This document shows positions 26,512 through 36,153 of a stretch of 45,422 nucleotides of DNA, in pieces. The stretch lies in assembly GCA_028278675.1 (NCBI GenBank), contig JAQAJJ010000016.1:68631-114052 (forward strand), given 5' to 3'. Numbering within the stretch: position 1 is the stretch's first letter; each line of letters starts with the position of its first letter. Position numbers and translations under genes: made by a program. Source of the stretch: Candidatus Azophilus lithoversatilis (GTDB lineage: Bacteria > Pseudomonadota > Gammaproteobacteria > Pseudomonadales > Azotimanducaceae). The notes beneath the pieces are model-generated. The model did not search any database, had not been told where the DNA came from, and worked only from the letters and a program-made list of their open reading frames with translations.

Positions 26512-27726
26512 ATGAAACGTTTCACCGTCATTTCATCCGACTGCCACGCCGGTCTGCCGCCCGAGCAGTACCGGGGCTACCTGGACCCGCAGCATCGGGA
26601 AGTCTTCGACATGGCCCTGCCCATCCAGCAGGCCATGACCGACACGGCCGAACAGGTGTTTTTGGTCAAGGAGGCCAACGAGAAGTGGCGGGCGGGCCGC
26701 GAGGCCCAACTATCTGGCGCCTGGGACTACGAACATCGCCTTGAAGTCCTCGACGGCGATGGCATCGCCGGGGAAATCATCTTCCCGGACGGTATCACCG
26801 AACAGAACTCACCACCCTTTGGCGCCGGCTTGTCCTTGCCCACCGAGGGCATCGTGCCCGACCTGCAATGGGCGGGCGCCCGAGCCCACAACCGCTGGCT
26901 GGCCGAACTCTGCGCCCGCGACCGGGTGCGGCACTTCGGGGTTGCCGTCTGCCCCTTGCTGTGGGACATCGACCGAGCCGTCGAGGAGGTCCGCTTCGGT
27001 GCCGAAAACGGGCTCGGCGGCATGATGGTCCCGCTGATCCTCACCGGCGAGTTCGAACCCTATCATCATCCCCGCTACAATCCGTTCTGGGAGGCGTGCG
27101 AAGACGCGGGCATTGTCGTCTGCTTCCACTCCGGTCCCGGCCCCATGGATCATTTCTTCGGCAAGGGTTTCCCGGAAGCCGATCAGGCCGACTACCCCGG
27201 CGGGCTCGGCATCTACATCTCCGAGGTATTCTTCTGGACCTACCGGCCAATCATTTTCATGCTCTGGGGCGGAGTTTTCGAACGCTATCCGAAGCTCAAG
27301 GCCAGCGTCACGGAGACCGGGCAGGGCTGGATGCTGCCGCCGCTGCTGCGCATGCTCGACCATCACTACTACGACACCTTCTTCAGCGCCAAGCTCGGCG
27401 ACTACCGCAGCCAGCTTTCCATGTCGCCCACGGACTACTTCCGTCGCAACTGCGCGATTGGCGCATCCTGCATGCCCCGATCCGACGCCGAGATCCGCCA
27501 CGACATCGGCATGGCGCAGATCATGTGGGGCAGCGACTATCCCCATCCCGAGGGCACTTGGCCCCATACCGGCCCGAAGATGATCGAAACCTTCAAGGGC
27601 CTGCCGGAAGACGACATTGCCGCGATGCTGGGCGGCAACGCCATTGACTTCTACGGCTTCGACGCAGCCGAACTGGGCAAGGTGGCGCAGCGGGTGGGCC
27701 CCCGTTGCGCAGACTTTGCCGCCTAG
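26512..27726 (+). CDS. Amidohydrolase_2 family metal-dependent hydrolase
   Basis: A 404-residue TIM-barrel protein. Metal-site motifs: SSDCHAG near the N-terminus, VVCFHSGPGP in the middle and the late Asp in MWGSDYPHPEGTWP. The family includes ACMSD-type decarboxylases and ring-opening hydrolases; in steroid/terpenoid clusters such proteins often have unknown roles. AAGGACT precedes the ATG. It is 68 bp downstream of the ADC-family gene and 19 bp upstream of the KstD-like gene, so it is part of the operon. Substrate unknown. Confidence 0.88.
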   Translation: MKRFTVISSDCHAGLPPEQYRGYLDPQHREVFDMALPIQQAMTDTAEQVFLVKEANEKWRAGREAQLSGAWDYEHRLEVLDGDGIAGEIIFPDGITEQNSPPFGAGLSLPTEGIVPDLQWAGARAHNRWLAELCARDRVRHFGVAVCPLLWDIDRAVEEVRFGAENGLGGMMVPLILTGEFEPYHHPRYNPFWEACEDAGIVVCFHSGPGPMDHFFGKGFPEADQADYPGGLGIYISEVFFWTYRPIIFMLWGGVFERYPKLKASVTETGQGWMLPPLLRMLDHHYYDTFFSAKLGDYRSQLSMSPTDYFRRNCAIGASCMPRSDAEIRHDIGMAQIMWGSDYPHPEGTWPHTGPKMIETFKGLPEDDIAAMLGGNAIDFYGFDAAELGKVAQRVGPRCADFAA

Positions 27727-27745
27727 CCCCCGTCAGGAGAAGATA

Positions 27746-29449
27746 TTGACGGGCGCGGCCCAAGCCGACTGGACCACGGATGTGCTGGTGGTCGGTTCGG
27801 GCGCCGGGGCGCTGACGGCCGCCCTGGTCGCTGCGGAGCTCGGCATCGAACCCTTGGTAATTGAGAAGGGCCACCTGTGGGGCGGCACCTCGGCCACTTC
27901 CGGAGGCACCCTGTGGATCCCCTGCAGCCGGCACATGCGCGAGGCCGGATTCGAGGATTCGCCGGAGGAGGCCTTCGCCTACATCAAGGCCCTAACCGGT
28001 GATGAGGTGCCGGACAGCCGCATTCGAGCCTACATCGACAACGCCGGCAGTATGCTCGACTTTCTCGAGGCCCACGGCGGTCCCGTCTTTCAAAGCGTCA
28101 ACTACGCCGACTACCACATGGGCCTTGCGGGGGCCAAGCAAAACCGATCCCATGAGACCCAGCCCATGAGCGCCGGTCAATTGGGCGGGGACTACGATGC
28201 CCTGCAGCCCATCCATCCCGGCGCCCAGGCCTTTGGACGGGTCAACTGGACCATTAGCGAAGCCCGGCCCATCATGACCCGCGGTCCCGGCTGGTGGTGG
28301 TCCATCCTCAAGGTGATGGCCCGCTATTGGCTCGACGTCCCGCAGCGCCTGCACACCCCCAAGGACCGCCGCCTGACTGCCGGCAACGCCCTTCTCGGCC
28401 AACTGCGCCGGGCACTGAACGGCAAGGGGGTGCCCGTCAAGCTCGGTGTGGCGTTCAAGGAGTTGATCGTCGAAGCAGGCCGCGTGGTCGGTGCTGCCGT
28501 TGAGGTGGCCGGTGAACGGCGCAGCATTCGCACCCGGCGCGGGGTCGTGCTTGGCGCCGGTGGCTTCGAGCACAACGCCGACCTGCGCAACGAGGGATTT
28601 CGGACCCCGACGTCGGTGAATTGGTCCGGTTCGCAGTGCAACAACACCGGCGACGCCATCCAAGCCGCCCAACGGGCAGGCGCGGCCTTGGATCTCATGG
28701 ACGCCGCGTGGTGGGCGCCAGCCTTCCGGCTCGGCGACGAGGACCGGGGCCGACCGATGTTCGCCGAACGCGCCCTGCCCGGCTGCGTCATCGTCAACCA
28801 GCTCGGCAAGCGCTACATGAACGAATCCGCCTCCTACCACGCCGCCGGCGGCGAGATGATGCGGCTCAACTCGCCGGAATGCCCTACGGCGCCTTCCTGG
28901 TTCATTTTCGATGCTTGGTATCGGTCGCGCTACGCAGTCGGCCCCATGCTGCCAGGTTCTCCAAACCGTGACGGGTCGGTCAAGCCCAGTCTTTGGGAGG
29001 TGCTGCGCAAGGGCGAGACCTTGGCTGAATTGGCATACGCCATCGAAGTGGATGCCGACGTGCTTGCCGCCACCGTGGCGCGCTTCAACGAACATGCGGC
29101 CCACGGCGAAGACCCGGACTTCGGACGCGGCGTGAATGGCTACGACCGCTACTACGGCGACCCCCGCCATGCGCCCAACCCCTGCCTCAAGCCCTTGGAG
29201 CAGGCGCCTTACTACGCGCTCAAGATCTTCCCCGGCGACATCGGCACCAAGGGCGGCGTAGTCACCGATGAGCACGGGCGGGCGCTTGACGGCGATGGCA
29301 ATCCGATCGCCGGCCTCTACGCGATCGGCAACACCAGCGCGTCGGTCATGGGCCGCGCGTACCCGGGCGCGGGTGCGACCTTAGGCCCGGCCATGACCTT
29401 CGGCTACTTGGCGGCCCATCACTTGGCGCAAATGGACGCCGTCCGTTGA
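27746..29449 (+). CDS. FAD-dependent 3-ketosteroid dehydrogenase-like (KstD family)
   Basis: A 567-residue flavoprotein. The FAD-binding GSGAGALTAAL (17-27), WGGTSATSGGTLWIP (~45-59), RGVVLGAGGFEHN, NTGDAIQAA and C-terminal PYYALKIFPGDIGTKGG (~488-504) and MGRAYPGAGATLGPAMTFGYLA follow actinobacterial KstD closely along the whole length. Tyr123 in NYADYHMG and Tyr489/490 fall where KstD catalytic tyrosines are expected; alignment is needed to confirm the third. Delta-1 dehydrogenation of a 3-oxo steroid or similar cyclic ketone is the best prediction. The start is TTG 27746 with AGGAGA 5-6 bp upstream; no ATG fits the conserved N-terminus. Confidence 0.85.
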   Translation: MTGAAQADWTTDVLVVGSGAGALTAALVAAELGIEPLVIEKGHLWGGTSATSGGTLWIPCSRHMREAGFEDSPEEAFAYIKALTGDEVPDSRIRAYIDNAGSMLDFLEAHGGPVFQSVNYADYHMGLAGAKQNRSHETQPMSAGQLGGDYDALQPIHPGAQAFGRVNWTISEARPIMTRGPGWWWSILKVMARYWLDVPQRLHTPKDRRLTAGNALLGQLRRALNGKGVPVKLGVAFKELIVEAGRVVGAAVEVAGERRSIRTRRGVVLGAGGFEHNADLRNEGFRTPTSVNWSGSQCNNTGDAIQAAQRAGAALDLMDAAWWAPAFRLGDEDRGRPMFAERALPGCVIVNQLGKRYMNESASYHAAGGEMMRLNSPECPTAPSWFIFDAWYRSRYAVGPMLPGSPNRDGSVKPSLWEVLRKGETLAELAYAIEVDADVLAATVARFNEHAAHGEDPDFGRGVNGYDRYYGDPRHAPNPCLKPLEQAPYYALKIFPGDIGTKGGVVTDEHGRALDGDGNPIAGLYAIGNTSASVMGRAYPGAGATLGPAMTFGYLAAHHLAQMDAVR

Positions 29450-29486
29450 CCCGTCGAACATCCTGTTGACCAAGGAGGCGAACCCG

Positions 29487-30272
29487 ATGCCCAATCCCCA
29501 TTCGCTCAGCGGCCGAACCGCCATCGTCACCGGCGCCGCCCAGGGCATCGGCAAGGCCGTCGTCGAGGCCTTTGTCGAAGCCGGCGCCCAGCATGTGGTG
29601 GCTGCCGACATTGAGGAAGAACCCTTGCGGGCGTTCGTGGCCGAGCACGACCGCGTAAGCGCCGCGGCGCTCGACGTCACCGACGAAGCGGGATGGCAAG
29701 CCTTGGCCGAGCAAACGGTCACTGCACAAGGCGGCGTGGACATCTTGGTCAACAACGCCGGCATTCTAGTCTTTGGCCTGCTTGAGGACGTTCCGGTTGC
29801 GGATTTTCGGCGGGTGCTCGAAGTCAACGTCACCGGCGTCTTGCTCGGCATTCAGGCGGTGGCCAAGATCATGAAGGGCGCCGGACGGGGCGCGATCGTC
29901 AACACCTCGTCGGTCTCCGGCATCATGCCCAACAACGCCACTGGCCCCTATGGGGCCAGCAAGTTCGCCGTGCGCGGGCTGACCCGCAGCGCCGCGATGG
30001 AGCTCGGCCCCTTTGGCGTGCGGGTGAACAGCGTCCACCCCGGCGGGGTCAACACGCGCATGACCAATCCCTTCAACACGACCGAAGAGGAGTTCGACCG
30101 CGGCTACAAGTTCGTGCCCATGCAGCGCGGCTGCCGCCCCAGCGAAATCGCCCAAGGGGTTCTCTACCTTGTCTCCGACGCCAGCAGCTACTGCAACGGC
30201 ACCGAGCTGGTCATCGACGGCGGCATGATTGCCGGTCAGTATTTCGAAGGGCTGCCGGGCTCGCTTACGTAG
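29487..30272 (+). CDS. SDR oxidoreductase, 3-alpha/20-beta-HSD-like
   Basis: A 261-residue classical SDR. NAD(P) motif TGAAQGIG (~16-23), DVT, NNAG (~89-92), catalytic Ser142, Tyr155 and Lys159 (YGASK). The pattern LDVTDEAGWQ, NVTGVLLG, VRVNSVHPGGVNT and GTELVIDGG resembles bacterial 3-alpha/20-beta-hydroxysteroid dehydrogenases (FabG3 type). Reversible oxidation of a hydroxyl on the pathway substrate is expected. AAGGAGG lies 9 bp before the ATG; a TTG at 29466 is less likely. It is last gene of the operon and its 3' end overlaps the convergent flavoprotein gene by 37 bp. Confidence 0.9.
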   Translation: MPNPHSLSGRTAIVTGAAQGIGKAVVEAFVEAGAQHVVAADIEEEPLRAFVAEHDRVSAAALDVTDEAGWQALAEQTVTAQGGVDILVNNAGILVFGLLEDVPVADFRRVLEVNVTGVLLGIQAVAKIMKGAGRGAIVNTSSVSGIMPNNATGPYGASKFAVRGLTRSAAMELGPFGVRVNSVHPGGVNTRMTNPFNTTEEEFDRGYKFVPMQRGCRPSEIAQGVLYLVSDASSYCNGTELVIDGGMIAGQYFEGLPGSLT

Positions 30273-32026
30273 CGTCCTGTCGGGCCAACGGGCGGTTTTG
30301 GGTGCGGCCCAACACCAGCGGCGTGCTGCGCGGCGCGGCGCCCGGAAAAGACGCAGTCGGCGATGGACAGCCCGCTGACGTAGAGATGCGAGGCAATGCC
30401 CACTGCCGTCCGGCCCGCCGCATAGAGCCCGTCGATCTCCTGGCCGTCCTCCCGTCGAACTTGGCCGGTCGCCTCGTTGACGACCAAGCCGCCTACCGTG
30501 AGTACCGTGCAGGGCATCAGCTTGGCGTCCAGCGACACGTCGATCGCATGGAACGGCGGGCGAAGCTCGCACCGGTCCTCAAGGGGCTTGCCGAACGGGT
30601 CTTCGATATCGCCGCGCGCCGCTTGCGCGGTCTTGGTCAAGGTGTCGGCCAGGGTCGCTTCATCAAAACCGAACTTGCGGCACAGCCCCACCACGCTGTC
30701 CGCCTTGCGCTTGGCGAACAGCAGATTGAGCGCCGCCAACTGCTGCTGGAAGGGCAGCACCCTGCCCGGCGCGATCTGCCGCCAGGACTCACGCACCAGC
30801 TCCGAACTGAGGATCAGCCAAGCCTTGCCGCCAGCCTCGGCCACCATGGCGTCGCCGATGGCGGCACCGTAGGCGCACTCGTTGACGAAGCGCCTGCCCC
30901 GGCCATCGACAATGACGCCCTTGGCCCAAGCGGCGGGTGGATTGATGAAGCGCCAAGCGGTAGCCCGGTCCATGCGGTCCACGGCACCGCCTGCGCTCTG
31001 CCCCAAGCGGATGCCGCTGCCATCATCGCCCCTGGTGCCAAGCGGCATGCCGGCACCGAAGCTGGGACAGTGCGCTTCGACCATGGGCCGATTGAAGATG
31101 AACCCGCCGGCACTGAGGCAAACGCCGCGGCGCACCCGGTAGGTGCGCCATTGGCGTTCGGCGCTCTCGATCGCCAAGGCTCTGGCGAAGTGCCTGTTGG
31201 CCATTGCATGCACGGCTCGGGCGCCGGGCAGGAAAAAGGGGTAGAGCTGGGTGAGCCAGTGGCCTCGGGCGAGGCGCTTGCTGTGCTCCGCATAGGCGGT
31301 CGTTCGGGCCGGCAGTTGCAACGCCCGCAAACCGATCACGGCACCGCTCCGGTCCGTGATGAGTTGCCGGGCCTCGGTCTTGCGCTCAAGGACGACTCCC
31401 GCCGCCAAGGCGGACCGCTTGAGCGGCGAGTAGATGGCACCGCCCAGATTGACCGCGCTGTTGCCCTTGCGGGCCATGCCCCGATGTCCCCTCGCCGCCG
31501 GTTCGGCCACCGCGGTGGCGGAAGGCAGCAGGCTGTTGTCCGGATGGTAGAGGAAGTAGTTGACGTTGGGATAGGAGGTCTTGCTCTTCCAAACCGGGCC
31601 GCCGAACTTCACCCCGTGGCCCATCAGCCAATCCAGATCCGCGGCGCTGCCCCGGCAGAAGCGCTCCAGGGTTGCGTCGCTCACCACGCCCTGGGTCTCG
31701 AGCTTGAGATAGGCAAGCATGTTCTCGGGGCTGTCCCGCTCCCCACACTGGCGCTGCACGGCCGTGCCGCCGCCAGCGTAAAAGACGCCGCCGCTAGCCA
31801 GGGTGGCGCCACCGCCTTCGGCTTGGTCGAGGGCCACGACGTCAAGGCCCTGCTGACGCGCCTCCACCGCCGCGGCGGCACCGGCGCCGCCGAAGCCGGC
31901 GACCAGGAAGTCGGTTTCCACATCCCAAGCCGCGGCCTCGGCGTTGGCCAACTGCAGGGGCGGTAGCACCGCCGAATGCCAATTCTTGTCGCCCGGCTGC
32001 ATCCTTGAACGATAAGGTAGCGGCAT
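30236..32026 (-). CDS. FAD-dependent dehydrogenase, fumarate reductase/KstD superfamily
   Basis: Up to 596 residues. It has the FAD-binding GFGGAGAAAAVEARQQGLDVVALDQ, the GGATLASGGVFYAGGG loop and a C-terminal LTVGGLVVN...GLYAAGRTAVGI followed by YVSGLSIADCVFSGRRAA. It belongs to the same flavoprotein superfamily as the upstream KstD-like enzyme but is clearly divergent; the family also holds urocanate reductase and 3-oxosteroid 4-dehydrogenases. It may act on a different ring or in the reductive direction. The start is uncertain between 32026 and 32002. It is convergent with the SDR gene and divergent from the TonB receptor gene. Confidence 0.82.
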   Translation of the reverse strand: MPLPYRSRMQPGDKNWHSAVLPPLQLANAEAAAWDVETDFLVAGFGGAGAAAAVEARQQGLDVVALDQAEGGGATLASGGVFYAGGGTAVQRQCGERDSPENMLAYLKLETQGVVSDATLERFCRGSAADLDWLMGHGVKFGGPVWKSKTSYPNVNYFLYHPDNSLLPSATAVAEPAARGHRGMARKGNSAVNLGGAIYSPLKRSALAAGVVLERKTEARQLITDRSGAVIGLRALQLPARTTAYAEHSKRLARGHWLTQLYPFFLPGARAVHAMANRHFARALAIESAERQWRTYRVRRGVCLSAGGFIFNRPMVEAHCPSFGAGMPLGTRGDDGSGIRLGQSAGGAVDRMDRATAWRFINPPAAWAKGVIVDGRGRRFVNECAYGAAIGDAMVAEAGGKAWLILSSELVRESWRQIAPGRVLPFQQQLAALNLLFAKRKADSVVGLCRKFGFDEATLADTLTKTAQAARGDIEDPFGKPLEDRCELRPPFHAIDVSLDAKLMPCTVLTVGGLVVNEATGQVRREDGQEIDGLYAAGRTAVGIASHLYVSGLSIADCVFSGRRAAQHAAGVGPHPKPPVGPTGRYVSEPGSPSKY

Positions 32027-32135
32027 CGACTAAACAAGCGCCGGACGGTCCGGGCAGCGGTGCCCACGCACCGGCTACGAGAAGTCTTGCGATAGAGTAA
32101 ACTACCTTTCCACTATCGAAACTTCGGGAGTGAGC

Positions 32136-34589
32136 ATGTTTCGCGAAACCATTCTGCGCTCCGTCCTATTGGGCGTGGCGTCTTCGCTTCTGACCGCAAC
32201 CAGTACACTGGTCCCCTCTGGCGCATACGCCCAGAATGTCATTGAGGAAATTCTGGTCACGGCGCGCAAGCGCACGGAAAACCTCCAGGAAGTGCCGGCA
32301 GCCGTGAGCGCCTATGGCGCTGAAGAGCTGCAGGACCGCGGCGTGGACAACATCATCGAGATCGCCCGCCTGACGCCGAACATCACGATCAATGAAACCA
32401 GCGGCCTGATCGCCGGGGCGATTCAAGTGTTCATCCGCGGCATCGGCAACGATCCGGGCTTTGACCAGGGCGTGGGCATTTACGTTGACGACGTGTACCT
32501 GAACCGCACCGGCGGCGCCCTGCTCGACGTCTATGACGTGGAGCGCATCGAGATCCTCAAAGGCCCGCAAGGCCACCTGTACGGCCGCAACACCATCGGC
32601 GGGACGCTCAAGTACGTGAGCAGGGAGCCCGGCAATGAAACCCACGCCCGCATCGAAGGCAAGCTGGGCGAGGACAGCTTGCGCAAGGTTCGGGTCAGCC
32701 TGTCCGGAGCGCTGGTGGAGGATGCGCTGTTCGCTTCCTTTGCCATCTCCAAGACCGACCATGACGGCTACCAGACCAATTTGTACGACGGCTCGGAGTT
32801 CGCCGGCGCCGATCGGCTGGCCATGCGCGGCACCCTGATCTGGGAGGCGTCGGAATCACTGCGCTTCAAGCTGGTGGGCGACATGCTGCGGGACGATTCG
32901 GACCCCTATGTGCCCACCCGGGTCGCCGTCGAACTGGGCGGCCCCGCCGGATTGGGCGCCTTCGGGGCGCTGCTGAGCACGGCCAACAACTTTGTGCCGG
33001 GGGCCGCATACCTAGGCCCGGGTGAGACCCTCGACACCAGCTTGCCAACCAACAGGGATCATGTGAACACCGCCTTCATCGAAGGCGGCTTCGATGAGTT
33101 CAAGATCGACACCGAAGGCGTCTCGCTGACCGTGGATTGGGACCTGAACGAGGCATGGTCCGTGAAGTCCATTACCGGGCTGCGTACCGGGGAGCGAACA
33201 CTCCCATTTGACTTCGACGGAACCCATCAGGTGTTCATCGACACCCTGCAGAGCCGGGACACGGAGGATTGGTCACAGGAACTGCAGTTGCACTACACGA
33301 GTGACAACGTCAACGCGGTGGCAGGCTTCTACTATCTGGACGGTCAATTTGAAAACCTTTCCTACACCACCCAGACGCCGTTGCTGCGCTTGCTGACCAG
33401 CCATGTGAAGGACACCACCAAGGATGATCGGGGGCTTGAGTCAACCTCCGTCTATGCCAACGTCGACTGGGACATCAACGACCAGTGGCAGCTCTCCTTG
33501 GGCGGACGCTACACGACCGACAAGAAGGACATTGACCAAATAGCCGACGTCACGTTGACCCAGCATGTGGCAGCCTTTGTGCGCATTCCCGGTCTGGAGC
33601 AGGCACCGCTGGTGCTGTCGCCAACGGGCGCCTTCATCGTGCCGAATCTGCCGTTCTTCAACTTCTTCCTGCCCCACCGTGATCTCCAAGGCAACGTCAT
33701 CGGCCTTGGCAACACGGAAACCGTCACGACCTATCCGGAAAACAAGATCGGGGACGACAAGTGGTCGGAGTTCACCCCGAGCGCCAAGCTGAGCTTCCGC
33801 GCATCGGACAACACGCTGCTGTATGGGGGGGTGTCCACCGGCTTCAAGTCCGGGGGATTCACCTTCACCGGCCGCGAGTACAACGCCTTGACTTATGAAC
33901 CGGAAACGGTCACCACCTATTCGGTTGGCTTGAAAACAACTCTTGCCGGCGGCTCCCTGCGATTCAACGCAGAAGCCTTCCTCAACGATTACCAGGACAA
34001 GCAATTCACCGTGATCGCCTTGGATGAGCAGACTGGCACCCTCCTGCAGCAGAACGACAACGCCGGTGAAGTGGAGACGCGCGGCTTCGAGTTCGAACTG
34101 TTGTGGCTGCCGCCGGTGGACGGCTTGGCCCTGAACCTCAATCTCGGATACCTGGATGTGGAGGTCAAGGAGCTGATCGATGAATTTCCGCCCATGAGCG
34201 GGATGCTGGTCAATGTCGCGGATGACCGTGCCATGGGCTACGCACCGGAGGTGATGGTGCAAGCCCGAGTGCAGTACACGGCAAGCCTCGGTGGCGCCGG
34301 CACCCTGACCTTCGGCGCCGATGCTGATTATCGGGACAAGATGTACACGGACTCGCCCATCGACCTGACCAATCCGTTTTTTCTAACCACCGAGTCGGAA
34401 GACCGCATCATCGCCAATGCGTTCCTGACCTACCGCTCCGGCGACAGTCGGTGGCGGGTGACCCTTGAAGGCAAGAACCTAGGTGACAAGCGGGTTCTGG
34501 AGAATACCTTCAACGTGAGCAACTTCATTCTCGGCGGCTACAACCGCGGCCGCACCTGGGGGTTGACAGTAGCCTACGAAATGAACTGA
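32136..34589 (+). CDS. TonB-dependent outer-membrane receptor
   Basis: 817 residues. Signal peptide (~1-33, ending SGAYAQ), then a TonB-box-like EEILVTARKR, the plug domain (VPAAVSAYGAEELQDRGVDN...QVFIRGIGN...IEILKGPQGHLYGRN, ~40-170) and a 22-strand-type barrel ending in an aromatic-rich strand (RTWGLTVAYEMN). The plug VTARKR-type start and RNTIGGTLKYVSREP are typical of the sphingomonad/Caulobacter-type receptors that import hydrophobic organics rather than siderophores. It is the likely outer-membrane importer for the island's substrate. The start is ATG 32136 with GGGAG 5 bp upstream. Confidence 0.93.
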   Translation: MFRETILRSVLLGVASSLLTATSTLVPSGAYAQNVIEEILVTARKRTENLQEVPAAVSAYGAEELQDRGVDNIIEIARLTPNITINETSGLIAGAIQVFIRGIGNDPGFDQGVGIYVDDVYLNRTGGALLDVYDVERIEILKGPQGHLYGRNTIGGTLKYVSREPGNETHARIEGKLGEDSLRKVRVSLSGALVEDALFASFAISKTDHDGYQTNLYDGSEFAGADRLAMRGTLIWEASESLRFKLVGDMLRDDSDPYVPTRVAVELGGPAGLGAFGALLSTANNFVPGAAYLGPGETLDTSLPTNRDHVNTAFIEGGFDEFKIDTEGVSLTVDWDLNEAWSVKSITGLRTGERTLPFDFDGTHQVFIDTLQSRDTEDWSQELQLHYTSDNVNAVAGFYYLDGQFENLSYTTQTPLLRLLTSHVKDTTKDDRGLESTSVYANVDWDINDQWQLSLGGRYTTDKKDIDQIADVTLTQHVAAFVRIPGLEQAPLVLSPTGAFIVPNLPFFNFFLPHRDLQGNVIGLGNTETVTTYPENKIGDDKWSEFTPSAKLSFRASDNTLLYGGVSTGFKSGGFTFTGREYNALTYEPETVTTYSVGLKTTLAGGSLRFNAEAFLNDYQDKQFTVIALDEQTGTLLQQNDNAGEVETRGFEFELLWLPPVDGLALNLNLGYLDVEVKELIDEFPPMSGMLVNVADDRAMGYAPEVMVQARVQYTASLGGAGTLTFGADADYRDKMYTDSPIDLTNPFFLTTESEDRIIANAFLTYRSGDSRWRVTLEGKNLGDKRVLENTFNVSNFILGGYNRGRTWGLTVAYEMN

Positions 34590-34843
34590 ACCGATCAGCC
34601 CTCGAACTTTGGGAATCCGCAGGAGTTTGGCTCCCCCCTGGAGTGCCTGCAACCTCTGTTGCTTCATGCGCCAAGGCGTTGCAACGCGACCGCCAATTCG
34701 ATCAGCGCCCCTTGGTGGGAAGCGAGGGCAAGATGCCATCGCCGCTCGAAGCCAGCCGCTGGCCCGTCTCCATTTGTTACATGGAAGTTCCATGCCGCTG
34801 GCCAGCGGCCTACTCGTGCGCTTGGGCTGCCCGTACAGCAGAC
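34590..34843. other. Intergenic region between receptor and SDR genes
   Basis: No gene is supported. It contains GGAGTTTGGCTCC (34622-34634), resembling the first hairpin of the dispersed repeat, and other short inverted repeats such as CCGCTGGCCAGCGG (34794-34807). These may end the two convergent transcripts; no T-run is seen. Confidence 0.4.
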
Positions 34844-35608
34844 TCAGAAGCGGTCCGGCCGAAACATGGCATCGTGTCCGCCATCGACGAACAGCACCGC
34901 GCCGACGATGTGCGCGGCCTTCCCGGAGAGCAGGAAGAGCGCCGCGTTCGCCTGGTCCTCCGGCTGGGCGCTTTGGCCGATGGGAATGGTCTCGGCGAAT
35001 TCTCGCATGCTGGGACCGATTTGGGGGTCCTGCAAGCCGGCTTCCGTCATCGCGGTCTCGGTGTAGCCGGGCGCCAGCGCGTTCAGCCGCACACCGGCCT
35101 GGGCGGCGGCGGCGCTTCTGCCACGCATCCAGCGCCCCAACGCGAACTTGGCGCCGCCGTAGAGCTGGAATCCCGCCATTGATTCGGCGAAGCCGATGGC
35201 CTTGTCCCGTTCGCCGTCCAGCAGAGCTTGCACGTAGCCGTCCTCATAGGGCATCAGCGTGGCCGAGTTGGAGCAGATCAGCACCGCTGCCCCTCGGCGC
35301 TTCTCAAGCGCCGGCATCAGGGCTTCCACCAGATCCACCGTTGCGAAAAAGTTGACCCGCGGGATCAGCGCCTTGTTGGGGTTCTCCGCGCCGACCCCGG
35401 CGCAGGGCACGACGCCTTCGAGGCCGTCCGGCGCACGGCGTCGAATTTCCGCAACGGCCGAAGCAAGTTGGCCACCATCCGCCAAGTCGGCGCGAATGTC
35501 GCTCTCCTGCAGGTCGACGCCGATGGCTTGGTGCCCCTCGGACTCCAGCGCCTGCTTGATGGCCTGACCGATGCCGCTGGCGGCCCCAGTGACGACGTAT
35601 GCGCCCAT
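34844..35608 (-). CDS. SDR, 3-alpha-hydroxysteroid dehydrogenase-like
   Basis: A 254-residue SDR resembling 3-alpha-HSD/carbonyl reductase of Comamonas testosteroni (HsdA). NAD motif TGAASGIG, the truncated strand DLQESDIRADLAD, PCAGVG in place of NNAG, catalytic Tyr150/Lys154 (YGGAK) and Ser113/115. Shared stretches include AGVRLNALAPGYTET, AGLQDPQIGPSM and the C-terminal VDGGHDAMFRPDRF. The expected reaction is reversible oxidation of a 3-alpha-hydroxyl to the 3-ketone, the step before KstD and KshA. It is 14 bp downstream of the SRPBCC gene in a two-gene operon. Confidence 0.88.
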   Translation of the reverse strand: MGAYVVTGAASGIGQAIKQALESEGHQAIGVDLQESDIRADLADGGQLASAVAEIRRRAPDGLEGVVPCAGVGAENPNKALIPRVNFFATVDLVEALMPALEKRRGAAVLICSNSATLMPYEDGYVQALLDGERDKAIGFAESMAGFQLYGGAKFALGRWMRGRSAAAAQAGVRLNALAPGYTETAMTEAGLQDPQIGPSMREFAETIPIGQSAQPEDQANAALFLLSGKAAHIVGAVLFVDGGHDAMFRPDRF

Positions 35609-35622
35609 GAGTGGGTCCTCAA

Positions 35623-36033
35623 TTACCCAAGTTCGCCATCGATCCGGCCAGCCATCATCTGATAGGCGGCCGTGAGCATCTCGTTGACTTGGTCGAACGG
35701 TGCTGCGTCGAGATCGAACGTGGCGCTGAAGTGGACGAGGCAGCCCCCGCCGCTGGGCTCCACGGTGACGGTTGCCTGGTAGTTGTCCACTGGCACAAAG
35801 GGATTCTTGAGCACGCCGTAGCGAAGTTCCCGGCGCTCATCGTCGCGGCCGAGCAGGAATTCGACGATGGGGGTGTCCATGCTCAGAATGCGCGCCTTGT
35901 GCCCCTCGTGCTTCCCCACCCGATAGTTGCCTGCGCCCACCAGCCAATCGATCTCAGTGAAGGCGCGGAGGACTTTCCAGAACGCATCCGCCGGATGCGG
36001 GCTGCTATGCGAATGGGAAACGGTGTTTGCCAT
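35623..36033 (-). CDS. SRPBCC/polyketide-cyclase-like protein
   Basis: A 136-residue START/Bet v1-fold protein: HSSPHPADAFWKVLRAF at the start, a central VEFLLGRDDERRELRYGVL sheet and a long C-terminal helix DQVNEMLTAAYQMMAGRIDGEL. These proteins bind hydrophobic ligands in a deep cavity; it may carry or isomerise a pathway intermediate. The start at 36033 has TTGGAG 5 bp upstream. The 23-residue longer open frame is less likely. It is cotranscribed with the 3-alpha-HSD-like gene. Confidence 0.78.
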   Translation of the reverse strand: MANTVSHSHSSPHPADAFWKVLRAFTEIDWLVGAGNYRVGKHEGHKARILSMDTPIVEFLLGRDDERRELRYGVLKNPFVPVDNYQATVTVEPSGGGCLVHFSATFDLDAAPFDQVNEMLTAAYQMMAGRIDGELG

Positions 36034-36153
36034 GTGCTCCAATGCTCCGACGTCCGCGACAAACTGACTTAGACCCACTGATCTAAGAACATTTTGATCC
36101 ACCTGTCCAGCGCAGGCTCCTATGCATGGTATTGTTTTGGCCAGTGATTTGGC

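Noticed and set aside
30302-31966. A 554-codon open frame on the plus strand
   Set aside because: It is the antisense shadow of the FAD dehydrogenase gene; the minus-strand frame has clear family motifs and this one has none. GC-rich DNA gives many such shadows.
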